Below are positions 24,724 through 32,831 of a stretch of DNA of 46,947 nt, in pieces. The notes under the pieces were generated by a model. The model saw nothing but the letters and a program-made list of their open reading frames with translations, was not told the DNA's origin and ran no database searches. The DNA is from Candidatus Thiodiazotropha sp. (GTDB lineage: Bacteria > Pseudomonadota > Gammaproteobacteria > Chromatiales > Chromatiaceae), in assembly GCA_023838465.1 (NCBI GenBank), contig JAIVEQ010000033.1, forward strand, positions 1 through 46,947, given 5' to 3'. Position numbers and translations under genes: made by a program. Positions within the stretch are counted from its first letter, which is position 1. Each line of letters begins with the position of its first letter.

Positions 24724-25845
24724 CTATAGCTTCTCACCCACAACATACTCAGTAACTTCCATATCAAACCCCGACAGGGCATGAATACTCTTTGGCGCAC
24801 TGAGTACACGCATTTTTCTTACCCCGAGATCAGATAGGATTTGCGCACCCACACCATAGGTACGTAGCTCCTTGCTGTGGTCCTTCTTGGCAAATTTTTG
24901 CTGTGAAGCTCCGATGGTTTGCATATCCATCATACGCTGCACAATCTCCCTCGCAGAATCATGGTTTCTCAAAACCACGATCACACCCTCTTCCTCTTTG
25001 CCGATCATGCTCATGGCACTGCGTAATGGCCAACCGCAATCACTGAGTTTGGCTTCGAAGAGATCACAGAGGCTGTTCTGCATGTGTACCCGGACCAGGG
25101 TGGGACGCTCAGCCGAAGGGTGGCCTTTAACCAGTGCCAAGTGGAGTTCGTTATCCACTATATCCTGATAGGCAACCAGACGAAAATCACCGAACTGAGT
25201 AGGAAAATTGCATTCACTCACCCGTTCAACGGTCGTTTCATTTTTTACCCGGTATTGAATTAAATCAGCGATCGTACCGATCTTCAGATCGTGATCCGCT
25301 GCGAATTGTTCAAGATCTGAGCGACGCGCCATGGTGCCATCCTCATTGAGGATCTCAACAATGACAGATGCAGGCAGGCGACCAGCCAGACGAGCCAGAT
25401 CACAACCGGCTTCTGTATGCCCGGCTCGAACCAGCACGCCTCCCGGCTGCGCCATCAGAGGAAAGATATGGCCTGGCTGGACGAGATCCTGTGGTTTCGC
25501 GTCAGGCGCCACGGCTGCAAGTACGGTAGTGGAACGGTCAGCAGCGGAGATACCTGTCGTCACACCATTGGCAGCCTCGATAGAGACGGTAAAATTGGTT
25601 GCTGCCAACTCGTCATCTGTAGTCACCATCAATGGCAGGCGCAGTTGGCTGCAATGCTCTTTTGTCAGGGTAAGGCAGATCAATCCACGTCCGTAGCGGG
25701 CCATAAAATTGATCGCATCGGGTGTCACGGCCTCAGCTGCCATGATCAGGTCACCCTCGTTTTCACGATCCTCATCATCCATGATGATGACCATCTTGCC
25801 CTGTTTCAGGTCGGCAATGATTTCTTCTGTGGTGTTTAGCGCCAT
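24724..25845 (-). CDS. ribB: 3,4-dihydroxy-2-butanone 4-phosphate synthase with degenerate GTP cyclohydrolase II domain (RibBX-type)
   Basis: Residues 1-205 are a complete DHBP synthase: [10 protein letters not shown] (23-32), RPLM-type segment RLPLMV (69-74), and [16 protein letters not shown] (140-155). It turns ribulose 5-phosphate into the four-carbon riboflavin precursor. Residues about 215-373 look like GTP cyclohydrolase II, but the zinc site is lost. Against E. coli RibA Cys54, Cys65 and Cys67, this protein has Asn257, Ser268 and Cys270. Such a non-catalytic C-terminal domain corresponds to the published proteobacterial RibBX variant. Most pipelines will label it bifunctional RibBA. 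It heads the ribB-ribH-nusB unit; no FMN riboswitch consensus is visible upstream. Confidence 0.93.
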   Translation of the reverse strand: MALNTTEEIIADLKQGKMVIIMDDEDRENEGDLIMAAEAVTPDAINFMARYGRGLICLTLTKEHCSQLRLPLMVTTDDELAATNFTVSIEAANGVTTGISAADRSTTVLAAVAPDAKPQDLVQPGHIFPLMAQPGGVLVRAGHTEAGCDLARLAGRLPASVIVEILNEDGTMARRSDLEQFAADHDLKIGTIADLIQYRVKNETTVERVSECNFPTQFGDFRLVAYQDIVDNELHLALVKGHPSAERPTLVRVHMQNSLCDLFEAKLSDCGWPLRSAMSMIGKEEEGVIVVLRNHDSAREIVQRMMDMQTIGASQQKFAKKDHSKELRTYGVGAQILSDLGVRKMRVLSAPKSIHALSGFDMEVTEYVVGEKL

Positions 25846-26142
25846 GTACTTTCTTGAATTTTGTTCAAAGTTAACCGCTCATTCTATCAGAGGTGGGCAG
25901 CAAGGGCATCTGATAATCAGATCCAGCTGTTTGCTACCCAAAATCACAGCGTGATGTATTTGTGATCATTTCGTGACGTTGATGGGAGTTTACAGACTCA
26001 CACTCTCCCATACAGCACAGATCACTAGTCAACTGACTAACGGGATCGTGGGTTGGTTATCCAACTCACTTCTCGGCAAGTAAACCCAACCATTCACTCC
26101 ACAGTTCTGTGACTGCACCACGATACAAAAGAGGATGAGATT

Positions 26143-26862
26143 ATGAAAAAGAGCCTGACTGCCGTACTGGCTTCTGCCAGTTTACTGATATCAGCGAATT
26201 CAATCGCAAGCGACCGTGAGGTCAGTGTCGAGATCACCAACTTGACCAATGCCATCTATTTTACCCCCCTGCTGGTGGCGGCCCATAAGCGGAACACCCA
26301 CCTGTTTCAATTAAGCACAGAGGCATCGGACAATCTTCAAGCAATGGCGGAGGGAGGTAATATTGACGGACTGATTCTTGACCTTGAAGCAGCGGGTAGT
26401 GACTATGTTGCCAATCCAGCCGGTGGACTCCTGGAACCCGGTAAAAGTGCAGAAGCTGTACTAGACAGACAAATGAAAAAGAACCGCTACCTCTCCATCG
26501 TCGGCATGATGCTACCTACCAATGATGGCTTTGTAGGCATTGACGGATTGAGAATCCCCCATAAAAAAGGGACCTACACTTACTATTTGCATGGCTATGA
26601 TGCGGGCACTGAGGCTAATGATGAAATCATAAATGGTGGCGGTGCACCCAATACTCCCGGCATCCCTGCTGATCCAGGTGGAAATGGTGGTACTGGCGGG
26701 ATTGCTAATGTCGGCTCAGACCATAACCCTACCGTTCATATCCATCGGGGAGTGACAGGAGATAGCGATCCATTGGGTGGAGAGAGTGATCTCAATGCTA
26801 GAGTCCACACATGGCAGGGACCGGTGGCAAGGTTGGTGATTCGGATCAGTGATGATGACTAA
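26143..26862 (+). CDS. Secreted spondin-domain protein
   Basis: The 239-residue protein has a clear signal peptide (1-23, ending NSIAS) and a spondin-type domain: EVSVEITNLTNAIYFTPLLVAAHK, then LFQLSTEASDNLQAMAEGG, GGLLEPGKSAEAV, and MMLPTNDGFVGIDGL. The C-terminal part has a glycine/asparagine-rich stretch (about 165-190) followed by HNPTVHIHRGV and a DARVHTW-like segment, usual in bacterial Spond_N proteins. It is presumably extracytoplasmic; function is unknown. GAGG lies about 8 bases before the ATG. It interrupts the rib cluster on the opposite strand, between ribE and ribB. Confidence 0.85.
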   Translation: MKKSLTAVLASASLLISANSIASDREVSVEITNLTNAIYFTPLLVAAHKRNTHLFQLSTEASDNLQAMAEGGNIDGLILDLEAAGSDYVANPAGGLLEPGKSAEAVLDRQMKKNRYLSIVGMMLPTNDGFVGIDGLRIPHKKGTYTYYLHGYDAGTEANDEIINGGGAPNTPGIPADPGGNGGTGGIANVGSDHNPTVHIHRGVTGDSDPLGGESDLNARVHTWQGPVARLVIRISDDD

Positions 26863-26894
26863 TCTATCGATCAATTCCAACCCGAATCCTGGGT

Positions 26895-27557
26895 TCAGGT
26901 CCGAATAAAACCTCGCGCTTGCAACAGTGCCTCGGTTAGCCCCGAGGCACTGGGTTTTGCAGCTTGATCACCCAACATCAGACGCTCGAGATAACGGGCA
27001 ATCTGGTCTACTTCCAGATTCACCTCACTACCCTCTCGGTAGGCTTCCATGATGGTCTGTTTCAGGGTGTGCGGCACGATATTCAAGTCAAATCTGGCAC
27101 CCTCCACACCATTGACAGTCAGGCTGGTTCCATCGATACAGATGGAACCTTTGTGGGCAATATACCGGGCCAGTTCATCCGGCGCCTCGACAATAAACCG
27201 CACCGACCGGCCATCATCTTTTCTTTGTACAATTCGACCCACACCATCCACATGACCACTGACCAGATGCCCACCTAAACGTGTATTGAGGGTCAATGCC
27301 TTCTCAAGATTGACCTGACTGCCTGGTTGCAGCTTATGCAGGGTAGTGAGAGAGGTCGTCTCACGGGAGACATCCGCGCTGAAACCATCTCCCGGCAGAT
27401 CGATCACTGTCAAACAGATGCCATTGGTAGCGATACTGTCACCCAGTACCACATCACTCAGGTCGAGTTGGCCACTTTGAATCGTCAACCGCAGATCGCC
27501 ACCTTTTGATGCAAGACTGGCAACACGACCGATTGCTTGGATAATACCGGTAAACAT
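26895..27557 (-). CDS. ribE: Riboflavin synthase alpha chain
   Basis: Dismutates two lumazine molecules into riboflavin and a pyrimidine. The 220 residues form two similar lumazine-binding barrels: the first starts MFTGIIQAIGRV with NGICLTV near residue 48; the second has LVSGHVDGVGRIV and IDGTSLTVNGVE, followed by IVPHTLKQT and the trimerising C-terminal helix. Length fits (about 213-220). It starts two bases after the ribD stop. The gene is called ribE or ribC depending on the species. Confidence 0.96.
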   Translation of the reverse strand: MFTGIIQAIGRVASLASKGGDLRLTIQSGQLDLSDVVLGDSIATNGICLTVIDLPGDGFSADVSRETTSLTTLHKLQPGSQVNLEKALTLNTRLGGHLVSGHVDGVGRIVQRKDDGRSVRFIVEAPDELARYIAHKGSICIDGTSLTVNGVEGARFDLNIVPHTLKQTIMEAYREGSEVNLEVDQIARYLERLMLGDQAAKPSASGLTEALLQARGFIRT

Positions 27558-27559
27558 AT

Positions 27560-28696
27560 TCAGTTCCCGCCTTCACGCTCTCTTTGGGGTCTTGCAGTAA
27601 TACGGATATCAGACCCAACCTGACGTAAATCACAGATGTCCAAAGCTATTCGATCTGCCATATGCGTTATGCCGGGTAGAAGCAATAGTCCTCGCGCGGC
27701 ACTGCCCATTAAGTGTGGAGCCAGATAGACAACCAACTCATCCACAAGCCCCTGTTCCAACATGGCACCGGCCAGGGTGGCCCCCGACTCCAACAGTACC
27801 TCATTGATCTCTTGTAATGCCAAAAAGCGCAACACCTCTTGAAGATCGAGTCGTTGATTGTCTCCAGGCAAAACAGCTATCTGAGCCCCGGCTGCCTCCA
27901 ATGCAGCACCATGTACCGGCTGTTCGTCGTTGCAGATGATCAGGGTTGGGCCTGGCAAGCCAAGCATTTTTGCCTCTGGAGGGGTTTCAAGACTGGGATC
28001 AAGTACAACACGTACCGGATGAGGAACGGGAAGAGCTGCATCGATAGCCAGCTCACTGGCGGATAAACGCACGTTCATCGACGGATCATCGGCTAACAAA
28101 GTGCCAACCCCGGTGAGAATTGCCGCACTTTGAGCACGTAGACGTTGCACATCTGCACGGGCGGCAGGCGAGGTAATCCATTGACTCTCGCCATCGGCCA
28201 TAGCCGTACGGCCATCCAGGCTCATGGCCATCTTACAACGCACATAGGGGAGACCCTGAGACATACGTTTGATAAAGCCGGGATTCAATGCTTCTGCCTG
28301 TGCCTGCATCACCCCCTCGATAACCTCGATACCGGCTTGCTGCAGCTGTTTGAAACCACTGCCGGAAACCTTGGGATTAGGGTCACGCATGGCTGCCACC
28401 ACACGTTTCACACCGGCTTCGATGAGCGCATCGGCACAGGGAGGGGTACGGCCATGGTGACAGCATGGCTCCAGCGTCACATAGGCGGTTGATCCTCTTG
28501 CAGCTGCACCTGCCATCGCCAATGCATTTCGCTCCGCATGCGGTTCACCTGCCCGCCGATGATAGCCCTCAGCAATGATCTCCCCATCCTTGACCAACAG
28601 GCAACCGACTCTCGGATTGGGGTGAGTGGTATAGAGACCTTGTCGAGCGAGGCGAATTGCGTGGGCCATAAAGCGGTGATCAAGGGCACTGTTCAC
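27560..28696 (-). CDS. ribD: Bifunctional pyrimidine deaminase/reductase
   Basis: Carries out deamination and then reduction of the GTP cyclohydrolase II product in riboflavin synthesis. The N-terminal zinc deaminase has HAE (53-55) and [11 protein letters not shown] (77-87). The C-terminal reductase domain, from about residue 150, has [15 protein letters not shown] and [18 protein letters not shown], then [20 protein letters not shown]. The 378 residues match the family. It overlaps nrdR by 4 bp (ATGA), so the two are coupled. Confidence 0.96.
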   Translation of the reverse strand: MNSALDHRFMAHAIRLARQGLYTTHPNPRVGCLLVKDGEIIAEGYHRRAGEPHAERNALAMAGAAARGSTAYVTLEPCCHHGRTPPCADALIEAGVKRVVAAMRDPNPKVSGSGFKQLQQAGIEVIEGVMQAQAEALNPGFIKRMSQGLPYVRCKMAMSLDGRTAMADGESQWITSPAARADVQRLRAQSAAILTGVGTLLADDPSMNVRLSASELAIDAALPVPHPVRVVLDPSLETPPEAKMLGLPGPTLIICNDEQPVHGAALEAAGAQIAVLPGDNQRLDLQEVLRFLALQEINEVLLESGATLAGAMLEQGLVDELVVYLAPHLMGSAARGLLLLPGITHMADRIALDICDLRQVGSDIRITARPQREREGGN

Positions 28697-29205
28697 TTCT
28701 TTTTTTCCTCATCCTTCAACAGCTCTAACTGTCGTCGACGCTCCTCGGGACTCGGTTGCTGCTCCAGCCGCTCAATCTCCTCGCGGAAAGCATTCACATC
28801 TTCAAATTTTCGGTAGACTGAAGCAAAACGGACATAGGCGACCTGATCGAGTCGTTTCAACTCTTCCATGACCAATTCACCGATGGCCAGTGATGGCACT
28901 TCTCTCTCACCACCCGCCATCAGCTTGCGTGTGATGTGGTTGATTGCCGTATCCACAAGCTCAGCTCTGACCGGCCGCTTTTCCAGTGCGCGGGTCATCC
29001 CAGCACGAAGCTTGCGACCATCGAAATGGACCCGGCTACCATCCTGCTTTACAACCCAGGGAAGATTGAGTTCAGCCGTTTCGTAGGTCGTAAAACGTTC
29101 CTTACAGACCGTGCATTCGCGACGTCGACGAATCTGATCACCCTCCCCTGCAAGACGAGAGTCAATAACCTTAGTATCCTGGGCTCCACAAAAAGGACAG
29201 CGCAT
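28693..29205 (-). CDS. nrdR: Transcriptional repressor NrdR
   Basis: This ATP/dATP-sensing repressor of ribonucleotide reductase genes has a zinc finger at residues 3-34 (CPFC at 3-6, [12 protein letters not shown] from 31) and an ATP-cone domain from about residue 49 ([19 protein letters not shown]). I start at ATG 29205, giving the conserved MRCPFC terminus and 170 residues; sequence upstream is part of a heptamer repeat. No Shine-Dalgarno lies in front of this ATG (leader reads AACAAAGTT), which is unusual. It is 132 bp downstream of glyA. Confidence 0.95.
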   Translation of the reverse strand: MRCPFCGAQDTKVIDSRLAGEGDQIRRRRECTVCKERFTTYETAELNLPWVVKQDGSRVHFDGRKLRAGMTRALEKRPVRAELVDTAINHITRKLMAGGEREVPSLAIGELVMEELKRLDQVAYVRFASVYRKFEDVNAFREEIERLEQQPSPEERRRQLELLKDEEKKK

Positions 29206-29211
29206 AACTTT

Positions 29212-29336
29212 GTTGAGTTTTGAGTTTTGAGTGATGAGTTTTGAGTAAATGGGTGCACTGCACGCACGATTATTATAGTAAGCGTGAGCGAAGCGAACAC
29301 CGATACTCAAAACTCAAAACTTAAAACTCATAACTC
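29212..29336. repeat. Inverted heptamer (GAGTTTT) repeat between glyA and nrdR
   Basis: Copies of the 7-base unit GAGTTTT run along 29212-29247 and, inverted, along 29304-29336, separated by 56 bases. The inner 13 bp of the arms (TGAGTTTTGAGTA at 29235-29247) pair perfectly, and pairing continues outward with mismatches. The repeat fills the glyA-nrdR gap and forms the nrdR leader. It may act as an attenuator or mRNA processing site; it may also be a transposable remnant. Confidence 0.65.
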
Positions 29337-29337
29337 T

Positions 29338-30594
29338 TCAACCTCCATAGACAGGATACCTGGCACAGATCGCCAGAACCTTTGACTTGATTGTACCGAT
29401 AACGGCCTGATCGCCACGACTGTCTATGACATCACACATCCAGCCAGCCAACTCCACACAGTCAGACTCGTTGAATCCACGGGTTGTAGCCGCAGGCGTA
29501 CCTACCCTGATGCCGGAGGTGACAAAGGGAGATTGCGGATCGTTAGGTACGGCGTTTTTGTTGACAGTGATATTCGCTGCGCCCAACCAGGCATCCACAT
29601 CCTTACCAGTGAGACCCGCCTCAATGAAACTGACCAGGAAGAGGTGATCATCCGTGCCTTTGGAAACAACATCATAACCCCGGTCCATGAATACCTTGGC
29701 CATAGCCCTCGCATTGTCGATGACTTGCTGCTGATAGACTTTATACTCCGGCTCCATAGCCTCTTTGAAAGCAACTGCCTTTGCTGCGATCACATGCATC
29801 AGCGGGCCACCTTGAGTACCGGGAAAGACCAGCGAGTTCAGCTTTTTCTCTATTTCCGGATTGGCCTTCGCAAGGATCAGGCCACCACGAGGACCCCGTA
29901 GGGTTTTATGGGTCGTGGTGGTGGTGACATCCGCTATCTGCACCGGATTTGGGTAGAGTCCGGCAGCAATCAAACCTGCTACATGGGCCATATCGACGAA
30001 CAGGTAGGCACCCACTTCATCCGCAATATCCCGAAAACGCTGCCAATCGACGACACGGGAGTAGGCAGAAAACCCGGCGACAATCATCTTCGGTTTATGC
30101 TCCCGAGCCAGCTGCTCGACCTCTTGATAATCAATCTCACCCGTCTCAGCATTCAATCCGTATTGAACGGCATGGTAGATTTTGCCGGAGAAATTGGGTT
30201 TGGCGCCGTGTGTCAGATGTCCTCCATGAGCCAGACTCATGCCTAACACAGTGTCGCCAGGCTGGCATAGGGCCATATAGACCGCTGCATTGGCCTGAGA
30301 GCCTGAATGAGGTTGAACATTGGCGAAATCCGCGTCAAACAGTGCCTTGGCCCGATCAATAGCAAGCTGCTCGGCTACATCGACATTTTCACAACCACCG
30401 TAGTAGCGTTTGTATGGGTAGCCCTCAGCATATTTATTGGTCATTACGCCGCCCTGGGCCTGCATCACCCGTGGGCTGGTGTAATTTTCGGAAGCAATCA
30501 GCTCAATATGTTCTTCCTGACGACGCTCTTCCGCCTGCATGGCCGCCCATAGCTCGTCGTCATAACCCTGAATCTGCATACTTTTCTGGAACAT
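29338..30594 (-). CDS. glyA: Serine hydroxymethyltransferase
   Basis: PLP enzyme that interconverts serine and glycine while loading tetrahydrofolate with a one-carbon unit. The 418-residue protein has the N-terminal [14 protein letters not shown], the Schiff-base lysine in [14 protein letters not shown] (Lys230) and [14 protein letters not shown] chose ATG 30594 ([16 protein letters not shown]), because it aligns with E. coli MLKREMNIADYDAELW and a GGAGAG lies about 7 bases upstream; earlier ATGs add up to 14 residues. It heads the nrdR-rib cluster. Confidence 0.97.
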   Translation of the reverse strand: MFQKSMQIQGYDDELWAAMQAEERRQEEHIELIASENYTSPRVMQAQGGVMTNKYAEGYPYKRYYGGCENVDVAEQLAIDRAKALFDADFANVQPHSGSQANAAVYMALCQPGDTVLGMSLAHGGHLTHGAKPNFSGKIYHAVQYGLNAETGEIDYQEVEQLAREHKPKMIVAGFSAYSRVVDWQRFRDIADEVGAYLFVDMAHVAGLIAAGLYPNPVQIADVTTTTTHKTLRGPRGGLILAKANPEIEKKLNSLVFPGTQGGPLMHVIAAKAVAFKEAMEPEYKVYQQQVIDNARAMAKVFMDRGYDVVSKGTDDHLFLVSFIEAGLTGKDVDAWLGAANITVNKNAVPNDPQSPFVTSGIRVGTPAATTRGFNESDCVELAGWMCDVIDSRGDQAVIGTIKSKVLAICARYPVYGG

Positions 30595-30631
30595 CTCGCT
30601 CTCTCCGGCCATGATGAAAGGGCCGAAATAT

Positions 30632-30645
30632 ATCAAAATTTTGAT
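30632..30645. promoter_or_regulatory. Perfect 14-bp palindrome upstream of glyA
   Basis: ATCAAAATTTTGAT is self-complementary and lies 38-51 bp before the glyA start codon, a natural operator position. It does not fit PurR or MetR consensus sites known for E. coli glyA. A chance AT-rich palindrome is possible. Confidence 0.3.
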
Positions 30646-30653
30646 GCTGAGTC

Positions 30654-30672
30654 CTGTACCTGAGCGGTACAG
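30654..30672. terminator. Hairpin between the chain-length gene and glyA
   Basis: CTGTACC (30654-30660) and GGTACAG (30666-30672) form a 7-bp stem with a 5-base loop just downstream of the chain-length determinant stop on the minus strand. No T-tract follows, so it may be a weak or Rho-assisted terminator. Confidence 0.35.
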
Positions 30673-30726
30673 AACCTATGACGAGGCACACTAAACTATC
30701 AAAATGGTGTCACCCTCAGGGACATT

Positions 30727-32334
30727 TCAAAGAAATGAGAGCAGGCCCGATTGCTTGATCAGTACAATTATATCCTCTCTCACCCCTAAGACATGAATTA
30801 GAACTATCCCAATAAACAGGAAAAATAGCATTGATACCACTGAAACGAAGCCACTGATTTCTACACGTCTTTTCATCCGCACATCGTCTGTCATAACCCT
30901 TGTTACCTGTCCTAAAACCGGAAATTCGAGTTCACTTCTGAGGGTCCGCGTATCAAAATAGACAGGTTTGAACTGAGACAACAGAAAGGCGATTCCACCT
31001 CCTACACCCAACGAGGCAAGAAGCACAATAGCGCTTAATAAGAGCCGTTTAGGACCCACCGGTAGTATCGGCACCTTAGGCGGTTCTACAATCCTGAATT
31101 TTAAATTATCACCTGCCTCATCGGCTTGCTCTGACATCCTTGCCGATTCCAAACGCTGCACAAGTTCCTGGTAGTTCTCCCGGTTGATATTGTAATCGCG
31201 ATTCAGGCGAGTCAATTCCGCCTCAACCTGGGGTAAGGTATCCAGCTTCTTCTTTAATTCTACAATGCGCGCCTGATATTCATCATATCGCAGGCGAATG
31301 GTTCTTAAATCGACTTCCGATTGTCGGTAAGCCAACTTTAACTCCTCCAAGGCTGTAGATATCGTAGGCGAAGCAGTAACTGTCCCGATTGACACAGTAG
31401 CGGCTGATTGCTTTTTCAATTCTACAATCGTGGACCTTAGTTCCTGTACATCGGGATGCTGGTCAGTATATCTAAGAAGTAATCCATCCAGCCTGCTCTG
31501 CATTGCAAGCAGTCGCTGCGCTGTTGGTGAATCGGCATTTGCCGACATCCCCAGGCTTCTCCTTCTTTGTTCTTCTTCTGCCAGTGTTGTTGAATATTGC
31601 CGTTTGAGTTCGTCCCGTCGAATCTGGGCCTCTTTAAATTGCAGCTGAATCTCCTCCAATCCTCCCCTAGACTCTTCAAGTCGTTGGAATATGCCACCAC
31701 CTTCACGTGGAAGGGTATCGACGTTTTTTCGTTTGAACTCAGTCAGTCTGTTCTCCGCCTCAACCAGCCGCGTCTCATACTCTCGAATCTGTTGTTGGAG
31801 AAACTTTTGTGCAGTATCAGATTCTATTCGGGTATCACCCAAGGCACTTTCGACAAAGATGTCTAGCAAGACCTTGACCACTCGTTGTGACAGAAAACGG
31901 TCGCTATAGGTAAACCCAATGGTGTAAAAATTCTCCGTCTCTCGGGTACCAGGAATTCGTCTACGATCGACATCTACTACAATGGTATCCCTCAACCAGT
32001 CGATGAGCTGCTCTTCCTCTTCGCGAGTTGAAATCTTGTGGTCCATATCCGTTTGTAATATCAACTTTTTAAGGTTTTCATGGCTTAGCAAGGTTCTGGT
32101 CATCAGATGCAGACGTTGATTCATATCATTCTGCACAGCCAATCCCTCGAGCAAGGGCCTCAGCACACTCTCCGTATCGACATAGACTTTTGCTTCGGAT
32201 TTATATTGATCCGGCATCGCAAAGATCGCGGCCCAACCTGCAATCGCAACAAACCATGAAAAAGCGATAGCCAGCCATCGAAAACGCCAAGCGGATCGAA
32301 TGTAATTCTTGATCTGTAAAATAATTTCGTTCAT
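30727..32334 (-). CDS. Polysaccharide chain-length determinant, PEP-CTERM/XrtA-locus type (Wzz family)
   Basis: The 535-residue protein has an N-terminal membrane helix (about 20-40) followed by the Wzz signature QYKSEAKVYVDTESVLRPLL, a long periplasmic coiled-coil region (about 180-400), and the late segment EPPKVPILPVGPKRLLLSAIVLL with a second membrane helix. A further hydrophobic stretch lies near the C-terminus (about 485-510). Length and N-terminal MNEIILQIKNYIRSAWRFRWLA fit the PEP-CTERM-locus subfamily (TIGR03007), which lacks a fused tyrosine kinase. I use the ATG at 32334; a TTG 24 bases upstream is possible. No glycosyltransferase, kinase, exosortase or export gene adjoins it, so it is an orphan. 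Confidence 0.85.
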   Translation of the reverse strand: MNEIILQIKNYIRSAWRFRWLAIAFSWFVAIAGWAAIFAMPDQYKSEAKVYVDTESVLRPLLEGLAVQNDMNQRLHLMTRTLLSHENLKKLILQTDMDHKISTREEEEQLIDWLRDTIVVDVDRRRIPGTRETENFYTIGFTYSDRFLSQRVVKVLLDIFVESALGDTRIESDTAQKFLQQQIREYETRLVEAENRLTEFKRKNVDTLPREGGGIFQRLEESRGGLEEIQLQFKEAQIRRDELKRQYSTTLAEEEQRRRSLGMSANADSPTAQRLLAMQSRLDGLLLRYTDQHPDVQELRSTIVELKKQSAATVSIGTVTASPTISTALEELKLAYRQSEVDLRTIRLRYDEYQARIVELKKKLDTLPQVEAELTRLNRDYNINRENYQELVQRLESARMSEQADEAGDNLKFRIVEPPKVPILPVGPKRLLLSAIVLLASLGVGGGIAFLLSQFKPVYFDTRTLRSELEFPVLGQVTRVMTDDVRMKRRVEISGFVSVVSMLFFLFIGIVLIHVLGVREDIIVLIKQSGLLSFL

Positions 32335-32831
32335 TGAACTATTTTTTTGCCACCGCAATTATTGAGGTTTATCGGAATCCATGGGGTTGATGGCTTGATT
32401 CTGGGTACTGTCTTTAAGGAAAATTTGTCCACATTCTATTTCCATAATAAATATCAATCCAATTATATAACTACCGCTCACTATCCACATACAGAAGAGA
32501 TTCCATGAAATGTACCGTAAATCAATCAGAGAATCCCAACTGAGACAAAGAATACTAAAATATTAACAACTTAGCTTCACATTCTTTTCACACCCCAATC
32601 CACGCTGCATTAGACGTGTATGACCCTGGAAATGATTGATCACCCAGGATGAGAACCCCCTATTTTCTATGGGGTGTTTGATCGTGCAAAAGTTGTCTCG
32701 CCTAGGAGACCACATACCCTCATTTAGACACCACATTATGGCGTATCCATATGAATGAATGGTAAATTATTCCATTAATCAAGGACTTTTCCTCTCGAAA
32801 TCCATCCAATCTGGAATGGGTCCGTGATACC
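32335..32831. other. 497-bp intergenic region between the chain-length gene and speA
   Basis: This AT-rich region lies upstream of the chain-length gene and downstream of speA, both on the minus strand. I find no protein-coding frame, tRNA or sigma-54-type site (PEP-CTERM loci often have one). Small hairpins include GTCTC/GAGAC at 32695-32710 and ACCCC/GGGGT around 32657-32678; neither has a T-tract. Its content remains unexplained. Confidence 0.35.

Noticed and set aside
25846..26142. Possible FMN riboswitch upstream of ribB
   Set aside because: The conserved FMN-element segments are absent on the minus strand; only short unrelated hairpins (for example 25982-26011) occur.
32657..32678. ACCCC/GGGGT hairpin as the speA terminator
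   Set aside because: The stem is only five bases, it lies over 150 bp from the speA stop, and no T-tract follows on the minus strand.
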